Source: Paenibacillus sp. RC334
GTDB taxonomy: Bacteria; Bacillota; Bacilli; Paenibacillales; Paenibacillaceae
Reading direction: 5' to 3'
DNA: 64,000 nt
NCBI RefSeq assembly: GCF_030034735.1
Contig: NZ_CP125370.1
Span: 4,759,001 to 4,823,000 of the forward strand
Below are positions 23,181-32,372 of this stretch, one piece after another. Below the pieces are notes generated by a model that was not told the origin of the DNA, did not search any database, and saw only the letters and a list, made by a program, of their open reading frames with translations. The first letter of the stretch is position 1, and every line of letters starts with the position of its first letter. Position numbers and translations under genes: made by a program.

Positions 23181-25595
23181 TTATTCAAAAGAACGTACTT
23201 TCAGTACACGCATAACATTCAGTACGGCAAGAAGTGTTACGCCCACGTCGGAGAATACAGCCTCCCACATGGTAGCAATACCGAACGCACCCAAAGTGAG
23301 AAACACGGCTTTGACGCCTAGTGCAAATATAATATTCTGCCATACGATGCGGCGTGTACGCTTGGCGATATGAATCGCTGTAACCAATCTTGAAGGTTCG
23401 TCGTTCATGATCACGATATCCGCCGCCTCAATCGCGGCATCTGAACCCAAACCGCCCATCGCTACACCTACATCCGCCAGTGCAAGCACAGGGGTATCAT
23501 TAATCCCGTCGCCCACGAACAAAATCTTGTCGCCCGCTTTTTTACTTGCAGACAGTTGTTCAATCGCTTCGGCTTTATTCTGGGGTAACAGCTCTGCACG
23601 TACTTCATCCAGACCCAACTGTCGTCCAACGGCCTCTGCAACCGTCCGGTTGTCACCTGTCAGCATGATCGTTTTCACTATACCCAGCTTTTTCAGTGAA
23701 GCAATCGTTCGTGCCGCGTCCTCCTTGACTTCATCCGAAATCAGGATGCATCCGGCATACGTTCCGTCTACAGCCACATGAACGACCGTTCCTTCATCCA
23801 TCGTTCCTGCACGTTGTGCATCGTCAAAAGCAACTTGCTCCCGCTCCATCAGCTTCGCATTCCCGGCCAACACCAGACGACCATCTATCTGCGCTTGAAT
23901 CCCATGACCGGAAATCTCGCTATATTGCTGTACCCGCTCGGCTTGAAGCTCCTTGCCATAGGAATCACGCAGGGATGCCGCAATAGGATGCGTGGAATGC
24001 AGCTCCGCCAAAGCAGCCGTTTCCAGCAGGCTTTCCTTCGTAAATTCTCCGGCGGGATAAATACCTGTTACACGGAAAACCCCTTTGGTGAGTGTACCTG
24101 TTTTATCAAAAACAGCATATTTCACATGGTTCAGTGCTTCAAGATAGTTCCCGCCTTTAATCAGCACACCTGAACGGGAGGCTGCCCCGATGCCGCCAAA
24201 GAAGCCCAACGGAATGGATACGACCAGCGCACATGGGCAAGAAATGACGAGGAAAACAAGTGCACGATATACCCAATCTGCAAACTGCGCTCCCGGTACG
24301 ACGAGCGGTGGAACGACTGCCAGCAGCAGCGCAACGATAACCACAACAGGAGTATAGTATCTGGAAAACTTGGTGATAAACTTTTCGGTCGGCGCTTTTT
24401 TGGCGCTCGCATTTTGCACTAGCTCCAAAATTTTGGCGACTGCTGATTCGCTGAATTCCTTGCTAACCTCTACAGTTAAAAGTCCGTTCGTATTGATAAA
24501 TCCGCTCATCACACTGCTTCCCGGCTCTACGGTACGAGGCACGGATTCACCCGTCAGCGCCGAGGTATCCACATGCGATTTTCCGTCTACAACTTTACCA
24601 TCCAGCGGAATCTTCTCGCCCGGCTTGATTACTATCAGATCACCTACACGCACATCCTCGGGTGACACCCGATTTACGGAATCAGCCGTCTTCAGGTTGG
24701 CATAGTCCGGTCGAATATCCATCAGGTCGCTGATAGATTTGCGCGAACGATTAACCGCAATGCCCTGGAATAGCTCACCGATTTGATAAAAGAACATGAC
24801 GGCTACGCCTTCCGGATATTGCCCAATTGCAAATGCACCAACAGTAGCCAGCGTCATCAGGAAATATTCGTCAAAAGCCATTCCTCGCACCAGACTGCGC
24901 ACAGCCTGCATGACTACATCTCCACCAACAATGATATATGCCAGTAAAAACAGTGCCAGCTTGCCTAGGCCCTCTACAGGCAACCACCAGGCAACAGCCG
25001 CAACGACTGCACCAATAGCCAAGCGTGTAATCATGCGGCGTATACCGTCTGTACCGTGGTCATGTGTATGCCCGGCATGGCTGTCATCTCCATGCGAATG
25101 TGAATGAGCATGTGTGGAATCACCATGATCATGTGCATGTTCGCCATGGTGGTGGCCATCATGGGCATGAACTTCCTCAGCATGTGCTTCATGACTATGA
25201 GTATGACCTGTGTGGCTGTGAACTCCATGTTGTTGGCCGTTCTCATGCGTATGTCCTTCACTATGCTCATGACTATGGGTGCGCTCCCCTGCGCTGCCTG
25301 CCTGTGCTGCACCCGCCACACTGCGACTGTTCTCACCAGAGCGTCCCCGGGCGCTTTTTACGATCATTCGGACGTGAGGCTCCAGTCTGTGAACCTTCCG
25401 TTCCGTTTGACGAAAAATCTCCTCTTTTTGATCCGAGCTTGCTGTCATCGTCAATGTTTTCGTTACAAAATTGACCGAGCAATCAAGCACACCTTCTATT
25501 TTACTGACTCCATTTTCAATCTTTAGAGCACAGTTGGCACAGTCCAAGCCTTCCAAAATCCATTCGTGCCGTTCCGTTCTTTTCAGAGCATCCAT
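23181..25595 (-). CDS. cadA: Zn/Cd/Pb-exporting P1B2-type ATPase (CadA/ZntA-like) with His-rich linker
   Basis: An 804-residue P-type ATPase. In order: an HMA domain with the metal site LDCANCALKIENGV (about residues 15-80), a His/Asp/Glu-rich stretch of about 80 residues (positions about 105-185, many HSH, HDHGH and HTH units), then the ATPase core. The core has the membrane CPC motif (VISCPCALVVS), phosphorylated DKTGTLT, SGHG and VGDGINDTPVLALADVG. Such proteins expel Zn(II), Cd(II) and Pb(II). The His-rich linker may hold or buffer metal. I start at ATG 25595, 9 bases after GGAGG, because ATG 25601 is only 3 bases away. cadC lies upstream on the same strand, and the operator is at 25619-25640. 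Confidence 0.9.
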   Translation of the reverse strand: MDALKRTERHEWILEGLDCANCALKIENGVSKIEGVLDCSVNFVTKTLTMTASSDQKEEIFRQTERKVHRLEPHVRMIVKSARGRSGENSRSVAGAAQAGSAGERTHSHEHSEGHTHENGQQHGVHSHTGHTHSHEAHAEEVHAHDGHHHGEHAHDHGDSTHAHSHSHGDDSHAGHTHDHGTDGIRRMITRLAIGAVVAAVAWWLPVEGLGKLALFLLAYIIVGGDVVMQAVRSLVRGMAFDEYFLMTLATVGAFAIGQYPEGVAVMFFYQIGELFQGIAVNRSRKSISDLMDIRPDYANLKTADSVNRVSPEDVRVGDLIVIKPGEKIPLDGKVVDGKSHVDTSALTGESVPRTVEPGSSVMSGFINTNGLLTVEVSKEFSESAVAKILELVQNASAKKAPTEKFITKFSRYYTPVVVIVALLLAVVPPLVVPGAQFADWVYRALVFLVISCPCALVVSIPLGFFGGIGAASRSGVLIKGGNYLEALNHVKYAVFDKTGTLTKGVFRVTGIYPAGEFTKESLLETAALAELHSTHPIAASLRDSYGKELQAERVQQYSEISGHGIQAQIDGRLVLAGNAKLMEREQVAFDDAQRAGTMDEGTVVHVAVDGTYAGCILISDEVKEDAARTIASLKKLGIVKTIMLTGDNRTVAEAVGRQLGLDEVRAELLPQNKAEAIEQLSASKKAGDKILFVGDGINDTPVLALADVGVAMGGLGSDAAIEAADIVIMNDEPSRLVTAIHIAKRTRRIVWQNIIFALGVKAVFLTLGAFGIATMWEAVFSDVGVTLLAVLNVMRVLKVRSFE

Positions 25596-25618
25596 AATCA
25601 TTGGCCTCCAATTAACTA

Positions 25619-25640
25619 TATATGAGCAACTGTTCATATA
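25619..25640. promoter_or_regulatory. ArsR/CadC-type operator before cadA
   Basis: TATATGAGCA, AC, TGTTCATATA: a 10-2-10 inverted repeat with one mismatch. It closely matches the operators of CzrA/CadC/SmtB-type repressors (ATATGAACA..TGTTCATAT). It ends 24 bases before the cadA start. Confidence 0.8.
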
Positions 25641-25735
25641 TTATTTATTAAACTCATTATATTCAGTATCATGAGTAAAAGTCAATGATAATAGCCCCTT
25701 TCCGCCAAATAAATCTATTTCATCGGACAAACACC

Positions 25736-25772
25736 AAAAGAGCGCCAATCGCTTGGCGCCCTGCTTTTTTTC
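25736..25772 (-). terminator. Terminator between cadC and cadA
   Basis: GCGCCAA pairs with TTGGCGC around TCGC (25742-25759). The minus strand continues TCTTTTGG and the plus strand CCTGCTTTTTTTC. Together with a separate operator in front of cadA, it suggests that cadC and cadA have separate promoters. Confidence 0.7.
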
Positions 25773-25782
25773 TATCCCAAAA

Positions 25783-26151
25783 TTATTGATGTGAAATGTG
25801 CTGGTGGGTTTGCAAAAATATCTGCTCCACATGATTATCATCCAGCGAATAAAACACCGTTTTGCCTTCCTTGCGCCGTTTGACAATGCGCAGATTGCGC
25901 AAATAACGAAGCTGGTGAGATACCGCAGACTGCCCCATATTCAACACCTGGGTCAAATCATGTACACACAGCTCCTTCTGGGCCAAAGCGTAGATTAGCT
26001 TGATCCGTGTCGGATCACCCAAGGCTTTGAACAGCTCCGACATTTTGTATGCGATGGAATCCTCAACAAGAGAAGATTTTATGTGTTCGATTTCTTTGTC
26101 TGAACCGTGACAAGCCGGCTCGCAATCCAAAGCTTCCGTTTCAGAATTCAT
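25783..26151 (-). CDS. cadC: ArsR-family metal-responsive repressor (CadC/CzrA-like)
   Basis: A 122-residue winged-helix repressor. The N-terminal Cys pair DCEPACHGSD and the alpha-3 motif ELCVHDLTQVL recall CadC (CEIFC and ELCVCDI). The C-terminal helix DDNHVEQIFLQTHQH carries the alpha-5 Asp/His zinc ligands of CzrA. It may therefore have both site types. The DNA-reading part is NMGQSAVSHQLRYLRNLRIV. It should repress the cadA gene downstream and leave its operator on binding Cd, Pb or Zn. The start is ATG 26151 (GGGGTG 6 bases upstream); GTG 26160 is the alternative. Confidence 0.87.
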   Translation of the reverse strand: MNSETEALDCEPACHGSDKEIEHIKSSLVEDSIAYKMSELFKALGDPTRIKLIYALAQKELCVHDLTQVLNMGQSAVSHQLRYLRNLRIVKRRKEGKTVFYSLDDNHVEQIFLQTHQHISHQ

Positions 26152-26311
26152 CCTTTTCACCCCGTGTATTTCGACTTGATGCTCCTATTATAGCAAATTC
26201 GTAGAATTTACGAATAGCTTATATTACAGCTTGTCCCGTAACAGAGAATTTTCAAGTCTCGATGCCTGGCTATCCGCACTCCGCCCTATATAACGTTGCG
26301 CTAAATAAAGC

Positions 26312-27436
26312 TTAATTCAACGTTTTTAATGCTTCATCACTGTAAGGCACGAGTTCCTCTATCCGTTTATCACGTAACTTAACCGCAAACGCCGGGTCAA
26401 CCAGCAAAGCCCGTCCAACCGCAACCAGATCAGCTTCCTCTCGCTCTACTTGTCCAACAAGTTGTTCTAATCTTGCCTGTACGCTACTCGAATTATCGGT
26501 CTGGCTGTTATTATTTTTTTCCAGTTCACTCAAAAAAGCCTTCTCCAAACCAATGGAGCCTACAGTAATAACCGGCTTGCCTGTTAGCTTTTTGGTCCAA
26601 GCAGCTAAATTTAGATCAGACCCTTCAAATTCCGGTTCCCAAAAACGGCGGCTTGAGCAGTGGAATACATCCACCCCGGCCTTCACCAATGGAGACAGAA
26701 ACTGTTCAAGCTCCTCTGGTGTCTGTGCCAATTTCTCTCCATAATGGTACATCTTCCACTGGGAGAACCGCAGTACAATTGGAAAATCCGGACCCACTGC
26801 ACGACGACAAGCCTCAATGACCTCCACCGCAAACCGAGTGCGCTGGGCCAAATTGCCTCCGTATTGATCTGTACGCTTGTTGGTTTTGTCCCAGAAAAAC
26901 TGGTCAATTAAATAGCCGTGTGCACCATGAAGCTCAATGCCGTCGAATCCCACCTGCTGGGCATCCGCTGCTGCTTGGGCATAGGCTGCGATAATATCAG
27001 CAATCTCGGCCTCCTTCAACGGCTCAACTACCTTTTCACCAGCAGGAGTGATACCGGACGGACCGACGGGTAATGCCTCGGGATTCGGCTGGTTAGCCGC
27101 GCCTATTTTCCGGGCCGCACCCACATGCCAGAGCTGCGGTATAATCTTGCCACCCGCCGCATGAACCTCCTCGACTACCTTCGCCCATCCCTTCAATCCC
27201 TCACCATAAAAATTAGGAATGCTCGTATGCTCCACGGCTGCGGGATGATTAATAGCAGTTCCCTCCGTAATAATCAATCCGACTGCATTTTCCGCACGGC
27301 GACGATAATACGCGGCCACCTCAGGGCCTGGGATACCTTGAGGAGAAAAATTCCGTGTCATTGGAGCCATAACGATCCGATTGGGAAGAGATAAATTACC
27401 TGCCTTAAAAGGTTTAAATAGTATATCTGTATTCAT
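26312..27436 (-). CDS. Old Yellow Enzyme-family NADH:flavin oxidoreductase, second copy
   Basis: A 374-residue FMN-dependent ene-reductase-like enzyme with NRIVMAPMTRNFSPQG, IIPQLWHVG, GFDGIELHGAHGYLIDQFFW, VLRFSQWK and DLVAVGRALLVDP. It has the HG-x-HG-type His region and a central TIM barrel like NemA/XenB. It has low similarity to the OYE at 17525, so it is not a recent duplicate. GGAGG lies 9 bases before ATG 27436; ATG 27445 directly abuts that site. It is monocistronic and follows cadC on the same strand. Its substrate is unknown, possibly alpha,beta-unsaturated aldehydes or nitro compounds. Confidence 0.88.
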   Translation of the reverse strand: MNTDILFKPFKAGNLSLPNRIVMAPMTRNFSPQGIPGPEVAAYYRRRAENAVGLIITEGTAINHPAAVEHTSIPNFYGEGLKGWAKVVEEVHAAGGKIIPQLWHVGAARKIGAANQPNPEALPVGPSGITPAGEKVVEPLKEAEIADIIAAYAQAAADAQQVGFDGIELHGAHGYLIDQFFWDKTNKRTDQYGGNLAQRTRFAVEVIEACRRAVGPDFPIVLRFSQWKMYHYGEKLAQTPEELEQFLSPLVKAGVDVFHCSSRRFWEPEFEGSDLNLAAWTKKLTGKPVITVGSIGLEKAFLSELEKNNNSQTDNSSSVQARLEQLVGQVEREEADLVAVGRALLVDPAFAVKLRDKRIEELVPYSDEALKTLN

Positions 27437-27560
27437 TATTTTCATCCTCCGCTCTCAACTAGTGTTATCGTTTTCACCCTACTGTTATACAATTCCATTT
27501 TACACATAGATAAACTTGAGTTCAAGTAGCCACAGTTTATATTTCCAACACGATACTCAC

Positions 27561-27596
27561 AAAAAAAGAGGAAGCGGCTCTAAGCTGCTTCCTCTT
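27561..27596 (-). terminator. Terminator of the qox operon
   Basis: AAGAGGAAGC pairs with GCTTCCTCTT around a short loop, followed on the minus strand by seven T. It lies 21 bases after the last oxidase gene. Confidence 0.85.
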
Positions 27597-27616
27597 ACCT
27601 AATTAGTTTGTACTTA

Positions 27617-27952
27617 TTATTGTGCTACCATGTTGTATTCCATAATCCAGACAGAACCGCCAACAATGGTCAACAGGATGACTACACCGAAAATCAAAGT
27701 CATGACATTCCAGCGTGGTCCATTACTTTCACGGATATGCATGAAGAAGAATAACTGCACCAGAAATTGCAGCACTGCTGCGGCCAAAATAACAACCATA
27801 GTTGAAGTGCGACTCAACATATGATTCATGACCACACCGAGAGGAATGATGGTCAGTACGATGGACAGAATAAATCCGATTACATAGGATTTCACTGAAC
27901 CGTGAGACTCATCATGACCATGCGAACCCGCTCCTGATTGATGCTGTGCCAT
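27617..27952 (-). CDS. qoxD: Quinol oxidase subunit IV (QoxD/CyoD)
   Basis: A 111-residue, three-helix membrane protein of the CyoD/COX4_pro family with LSIVLTIIPLGVVM, VVILAAAVLQFLVQLFFFMH and FGVVILLTIVGGSVWIMEYN. The His/Gly-rich N terminus (HQSGAGSHGHDESHG) is hydrophilic. It is a small accessory subunit thought to aid assembly of the CuB site in subunit I. Its ATG directly follows the stop of subunit III. It is the last gene of the four-gene oxidase operon. Confidence 0.9.
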   Translation of the reverse strand: MAQHQSGAGSHGHDESHGSVKSYVIGFILSIVLTIIPLGVVMNHMLSRTSTMVVILAAAVLQFLVQLFFFMHIRESNGPRWNVMTLIFGVVILLTIVGGSVWIMEYNMVAQ

Positions 27953-28561
27953 CTACATCACCCCCATCAAATAGACGACTGTCAGCAAGAAGATCCAGAC
28001 AGCGTCCAAAAAGTGCCAATACAAGCTCAATGCCGAAACTTTGCCCTTCGTCTCTGGAGTAAGCCCGCGTTTTTTCAACTGAAACATAAGGCCGATCATC
28101 CACACCAGACCTAACGAAACGTGAAGTCCGTGCGTACCGACCAATGTGAAGAATGCCGACAGGAACGCGCTCGTTCCAAAATTGGCTCCTTCGTGTACCA
28201 ATTCAACAAACTCGTAAACCTCAAAACCGATAAAACCAAGACCCAGGATCGCCGTCACGATTAACCAGTTGATTAATCCCTTCATGCTTCCTTTGTTCAT
28301 GGCCAACACAGCCAGACCGCTTGTGAAGCTGCTTGTGAGCAAGAGGAACGTTTCAATGATAACGCCCGTCATGTTAAACAGCTCTGCGCCCCCAGGTCCT
28401 CCAGCTGTGCTGTTCCGAAGGACGACGAAGGTTGCGAACAAGGTACTGAACAGGATTACGTCCGTTACAAGAAAGATCCAGAAACCAAGCATCTTCAATT
28501 CTTGTGGATCGTGATGCCCGTGGTCATGATCATGGCTGTGATGTGCTGCTGCTTGTGCCAT
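27953..28561 (-). CDS. qoxC: Quinol oxidase subunit III (QoxC/CyoC)
   Basis: A 202-residue membrane protein with five helices and the COX3 patterns GFWIFLVTDVILFSTLFATF, FVELVHEGANFGTSAF and GTHGLHVSLGLVWMI, ending SLYWHFLDAVWIFLLTVVYL. It starts with a His-rich hydrophilic leader (HHSHDHDHGHHD). Subunit III is structural and stabilises the catalytic core. Its ATG at 28561 overlaps the stop codon of subunit I by one base, so translation is coupled. Confidence 0.93.
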   Translation of the reverse strand: MAQAAAHHSHDHDHGHHDPQELKMLGFWIFLVTDVILFSTLFATFVVLRNSTAGGPGGAELFNMTGVIIETFLLLTSSFTSGLAVLAMNKGSMKGLINWLIVTAILGLGFIGFEVYEFVELVHEGANFGTSAFLSAFFTLVGTHGLHVSLGLVWMIGLMFQLKKRGLTPETKGKVSALSLYWHFLDAVWIFLLTVVYLMGVM

Positions 28562-30537
28562 TATACAGACCCCCTTATTGCCGCTTCCGTGCGTTTTACC
28601 TCATCCGCAGGGATGTAGTAGTCGCCATCATACGAGAAGAAAGAACGACAAATCATACAAATCGCAACGCCGATCAGACCCGGAATATAGAAGATCGACC
28701 ACCCGAATACAAAACCGAAACCTGCGATGAAAAAGAATACCGACATAATGAATGGAATCGCCGAGTTTTTCGGCATATGAATCGCTTCAATTGGCGGTTG
28801 CTTTCTGAAAATTCCTTTTGCTCGTTTGTCTTTCTCTGCCCACCAGTCATCACGTTCTTCTACTTGTGGGATGGTAGCAAAATTGTATTCCGGTGCAGGT
28901 GAAGGGATCGACCATTCCAACGTATGACCACCCCAAGGGTCGCCAGTTGTATCCTTCAGCTTGCGGAAATTTTTGATACCCAGAAGAATTTGAAGAACCT
29001 GGAACAAGAAACCAATCCCCATCAGGAATGCTCCAACGGTTGATACAAGGTTAAGCGGCTGCCAGCCAGTATCCCAGCCGTAAGTGCTCAGACGACGTGT
29101 CATACCCATCAGACCGAGGGAATATTGTGGAATGAAACACACATAGAAGCCGATATTCCAGAACCAGAAAGCCCATTTACCCGGCGTTTCAGGCAGAGTG
29201 AAGCCGAACATTTTAGGCCACCAGTAGTACAGACCTGCCAGATAGCCGAACACTACACCGCCAATCAGAGCGGAGTGAAAGTGAGCGACCAGGAAGTAAC
29301 TGTTATGGAACTGGAAGTCCGCAGGCGCTACAGACAACATGACGCCCGTCAAACCTGCAATCAGGAAATTCGGAATAAAGGCGATTGCCCACATCATAGG
29401 TGTCTTAAATGTGATCTTACCCCGATACATCGTGAACAGCCAGTTAAACACTTTAACCCCTGTCGGTATTGCAATAACCATCGTCGAAATGGCAAAGAAT
29501 GCATTAACATCTGCGCCTGATCCCATCGTGAAGAAGTGATGCGCCCAGGTGAAGAAGGACAGGATAGCAATCATGAACATGGCGTAAACCATGGATTTGT
29601 AGCCAAACAATTTCTTTTTGGAGAATACGCTGATGACCTCGGAATAAATACCGAAGGCAGGTATAACCACGATATAAACCTCAGGGTGACCCCACATCCA
29701 GATCAGGTTGATATACATCATTGGGTTACCGCCGAAATCAAGTGTAAAGAAATGTCCTCCTCCGAAGCGGTCAAGGAATAGCAAAGCTAAAGTAACCGTC
29801 AAAATCGGAAACGCGAAAATGATGATAACACATGATGAAAATACGGACCACGTAAAGACAGGCATTTTCATCCAGGTCATACCAGGTGCGCGCATTTTAA
29901 TAATGGTAACAATAAAGTTAATCCCCGTAGCCAATGAACCTATACCAGAAATCTGTATACCCCAGATATAAAAGTTCTGACCGACGCCGGGACTAAATTG
30001 CAGCTCCGAAAGCGGTGGATAACTCAACCAACCTGCGTCCGGCGAACCGCCAATAACGAAGGACAGGTTGAATAGCATCGCTCCCATAAAGAACAGCCAG
30101 AAGCTCAGCGCGTTCAGGAAAGGAAACGCAACGTCACGCGCACCAATTTGAAGTGGTACCGCGATGTTAAACAAACCAAACATCAATGGCATCGCCATAA
30201 ACAAGATCATGATCGTGCCATGCGTTGTAAAGATCTGATTGTAATGCTCAGGATGCAAAAGTGTAACATCCGGTGTAGCAAGCTGTAAACGCATCAACAG
30301 TGCGTCCACGCCTCCGCGGAACAGCATCAAGATGGCTGCAAGGATATACATAATACCGACTTTTTTATGGTCAACGGTAGTCAACCAGTTTTTCCAAAGC
30401 CAGCCCCATTTTTTGAAATAAGTGAGCACAAACACGATCCCGATCATCGCGAGAGCGATAGAAACATCCGCTCCATAAATCATTGGGTCTCCAGTAACGA
30501 AGAAAGTGGATGCAAACTCTTTTATTTTGTCAAGCAT
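28561..30537 (-). CDS. qoxB: Quinol oxidase subunit I (QoxB/CyoB), catalytic haem-copper subunit
   Basis: A 658-residue, about 15-helix proton-pumping subunit that reduces O2 with electrons from menaquinol. Haem and CuB ligands are visible: His in FTTHGTIMILFMAMPLMFGL, the His-Tyr pair WMWGHPEVYIVVIPAFG, the double His WAHHFFTMG, and VAHFHSALIGG with the two haem His. Length matches Bacillus QoxB (about 649). GGAGG precedes ATG 30537. The gene order II-I-III-IV is that of qoxABCD. In annotation pipelines it may be called cytochrome o ubiquinol oxidase; the actual haem type (a or o) cannot be read from sequence. Confidence 0.95.
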   Translation of the reverse strand: MLDKIKEFASTFFVTGDPMIYGADVSIALAMIGIVFVLTYFKKWGWLWKNWLTTVDHKKVGIMYILAAILMLFRGGVDALLMRLQLATPDVTLLHPEHYNQIFTTHGTIMILFMAMPLMFGLFNIAVPLQIGARDVAFPFLNALSFWLFFMGAMLFNLSFVIGGSPDAGWLSYPPLSELQFSPGVGQNFYIWGIQISGIGSLATGINFIVTIIKMRAPGMTWMKMPVFTWSVFSSCVIIIFAFPILTVTLALLFLDRFGGGHFFTLDFGGNPMMYINLIWMWGHPEVYIVVIPAFGIYSEVISVFSKKKLFGYKSMVYAMFMIAILSFFTWAHHFFTMGSGADVNAFFAISTMVIAIPTGVKVFNWLFTMYRGKITFKTPMMWAIAFIPNFLIAGLTGVMLSVAPADFQFHNSYFLVAHFHSALIGGVVFGYLAGLYYWWPKMFGFTLPETPGKWAFWFWNIGFYVCFIPQYSLGLMGMTRRLSTYGWDTGWQPLNLVSTVGAFLMGIGFLFQVLQILLGIKNFRKLKDTTGDPWGGHTLEWSIPSPAPEYNFATIPQVEERDDWWAEKDKRAKGIFRKQPPIEAIHMPKNSAIPFIMSVFFFIAGFGFVFGWSIFYIPGLIGVAICMICRSFFSYDGDYYIPADEVKRTEAAIRGSV

Positions 30538-30562
30538 TGGGGGCCTCCTTCCCTATAATCAT

Positions 30563-31540
30563 TTAATTGTGTCCGCTCATATTCATATTACTCATGGTGC
30601 CTGTATCTTCAGTGCTGCCAGACTTGGAAGAACCTTCTGTGGATGCTCCGCCATGTCCGCCATGAGGATTAGGAGCTCCTTCCACTACATACTTGGTCAC
30701 AATATCCTGGAACAAACCGTCTGGAATCGAAGAATACTCATCAGGCTGGGACAAACCTGGTTTTGCAAGCGCCAAATAGCCGTCCTTTGTCAGCGGTTTG
30801 GACTGCTTTTTAATGTTAGCGACCCAGTTTTTATACTCTTCATCCGACTGAACCTCTACATCAAAGCGCATTTGTCCAAAATGCTCACCGCTGAAGTTTG
30901 CGCCCGAACCAAAGTAAGTTCCTTCTTGATCAGCCTGCAAATGCAGCTTCATGGCCATGCCTGACATGGTGTAGATCTGGCCGCCCAATTGCGGAATCCA
31001 GAACGAGTTCATCGGCGCATCAGCAGTCAGCTCGAAACGGACCGGAACGCCTTTAGGAATGTGAATTTCATTGACTGTAGCAATACCTTCCTCCGGATAC
31101 ATAAAGAGCCATTTCCAGTCCAGTGCAGTTACTTGGATGGTTACTGGCTTTTGTGTGCTTGCCATTGGCTTGGAAGGCTCCAGCAAGTAGGTATATCTCG
31201 CAGTGATAACCGCAAGAATCAAGATGACAACAATCGGAATACTCCACCATACGGTCTCCAGTTTTTTACTGTCGTCCCAGTGGGGTTGGTACTTCGCCTT
31301 GTTATCCGGCGCGTCGCGATAACGCCAAATGATGAAAAAAGTCAAAAACATGACCGGTACAATTAGAAGTGCAGCCATAGACGTTGAAAGAATGATCAGC
31401 TCTTTTTGTGCTTGCCCAATAGGTCCTTTCGGATCGAAAACAACGTATTTTCCGCCAGCATAAAAACACGTCCAAATGAGCAATGCTACCGTGAGCACGG
31501 TCAAAACCAACGCAATAATCGCTTTTGGTTTTTTGTTCAT
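30563..31540 (-). CDS. qoxA: Quinol oxidase subunit II (QoxA/CyoA)
   Basis: A 325-residue protein with two membrane helices (about 8-28 and 47-72) and an extracellular cupredoxin domain (TALDWKWLFMYPEEGIATVN, then FWIPQLGGQIYTMSGM). The CuA ligands of cytochrome c oxidases (two Cys and a His) are absent, which is typical of quinol oxidases. The C-terminal 45 residues are a low-complexity tail rich in Gly, Ser, His and Met (HGGHGGA, SNMNMSGHN), not usual in CyoA. The segment around Cys26 (LIWTC) is a poor lipobox, so lipid modification is uncertain. It is the first gene of the operon. Confidence 0.93.
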   Translation of the reverse strand: MNKKPKAIIALVLTVLTVALLIWTCFYAGGKYVVFDPKGPIGQAQKELIILSTSMAALLIVPVMFLTFFIIWRYRDAPDNKAKYQPHWDDSKKLETVWWSIPIVVILILAVITARYTYLLEPSKPMASTQKPVTIQVTALDWKWLFMYPEEGIATVNEIHIPKGVPVRFELTADAPMNSFWIPQLGGQIYTMSGMAMKLHLQADQEGTYFGSGANFSGEHFGQMRFDVEVQSDEEYKNWVANIKKQSKPLTKDGYLALAKPGLSQPDEYSSIPDGLFQDIVTKYVVEGAPNPHGGHGGASTEGSSKSGSTEDTGTMSNMNMSGHN

Positions 31541-31907
31541 GTTGTTCCCCTCTCCTTTAATAATAAATTACTCAAAACTTACGAACTCCTGTAATGTTGC
31601 CCCTATATAAGATATCAGAAAAGAGGGGACTTTTTTTATTGTTAACAGAATTGTCGATTATTTGTCCGTTTTTTGTGAAAAACCTCTCTAAAAATAAAAT
31701 TTCTCTTGCAAATTCAAAATCTACTATTACTAAAAAGGTGACATAAGCCAAAACTATATCGAAGCATTCCAAGGAAGACAGACTGCTTGTAGCTGAAGTT
31801 TGTTCTTGCGATGTCAGGAAGCAAAAACGGGGCTCCAGACAGTTTATTGTTCCACACTGTACGAAGACCCACGTTGTTGTTTTTCTATAGATGTTTTTTC
31901 AGTTGTA
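31541..31907. other. Upstream region of the qox operon
   Basis: About 370 bases between qoxA and a small membrane-protein gene. It is AT-rich near qoxA and must contain the oxidase promoter. I see no convincing ORF and no well-formed palindrome. Confidence 0.45.
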
Positions 31908-32156
31908 TTAACTGCGTCCCTTCTCCTGATCTTCCTTCTTGCGGGCAATGACCAGCCCTTTTCCGATCATATAAATAAAAAATCCGCCAACGACACATCC
32001 AATACCCACCATTAAATATATATTACGATCACTTAGATTACCTAAATTGAACAAAATAAGAATAACGCCTACAATCCAAGCGAGCCAGGCGATGACAGAC
32101 ACTGAGCGGCTCATTTGCTTTTCGTTCGATCCTGATTTTCTAAAATTCGAAGCCAT
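31908..32156 (-). CDS. Small two-helix membrane protein, hypothetical
   Basis: An 82-residue protein: a hydrophilic N terminus (MASNFRKSGSNEKQ), two hydrophobic helices (VSVIAWLAWIVGVILILFN and YLMVGIGCVVGGFFIYMIG), and a charged tail ARKKEDQEKG. GGGAG stands 8 bases before ATG 32156, a better start than the ATG at 32222. The family is not recognised. It lies alone between bglA and qox on the same strand. Confidence 0.6.
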   Translation of the reverse strand: MASNFRKSGSNEKQMSRSVSVIAWLAWIVGVILILFNLGNLSDRNIYLMVGIGCVVGGFFIYMIGKGLVIARKKEDQEKGRS

Positions 32157-32372
32157 ATCCTCCACTCCCTCTGGTCTAAAATTGATGAAGCGCCCTCTTC
32201 GGGTATTTTTGTCAGTATGCACAATCCCTGTGATTATATTCTTAATCGCTTCACCATACTTTTAGCAACCTGCAATTCAACTTGGATATTATTACCCCAG
32301 AGAACTCGTTGTTCAAACAAAAGGGAGCGAAGACAGGCCAATGTCCGCTTTAGTATCAAAGTACATTTTCTT

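Noticed and set aside
25060..25290. Short repeated units (CAT/ATG-rich), possible CRISPR or satellite
   Set aside because: The repeats are codons for His-rich sequence inside the cadA-like gene and vary irregularly. There are no constant repeats with unique spacers.
31463..31475. Lipobox at Cys26 of quinol oxidase subunit II
   Set aside because: LIWTC has a Trp at -2 and lacks the usual [LVI][ASTVI][GAS]C pattern.
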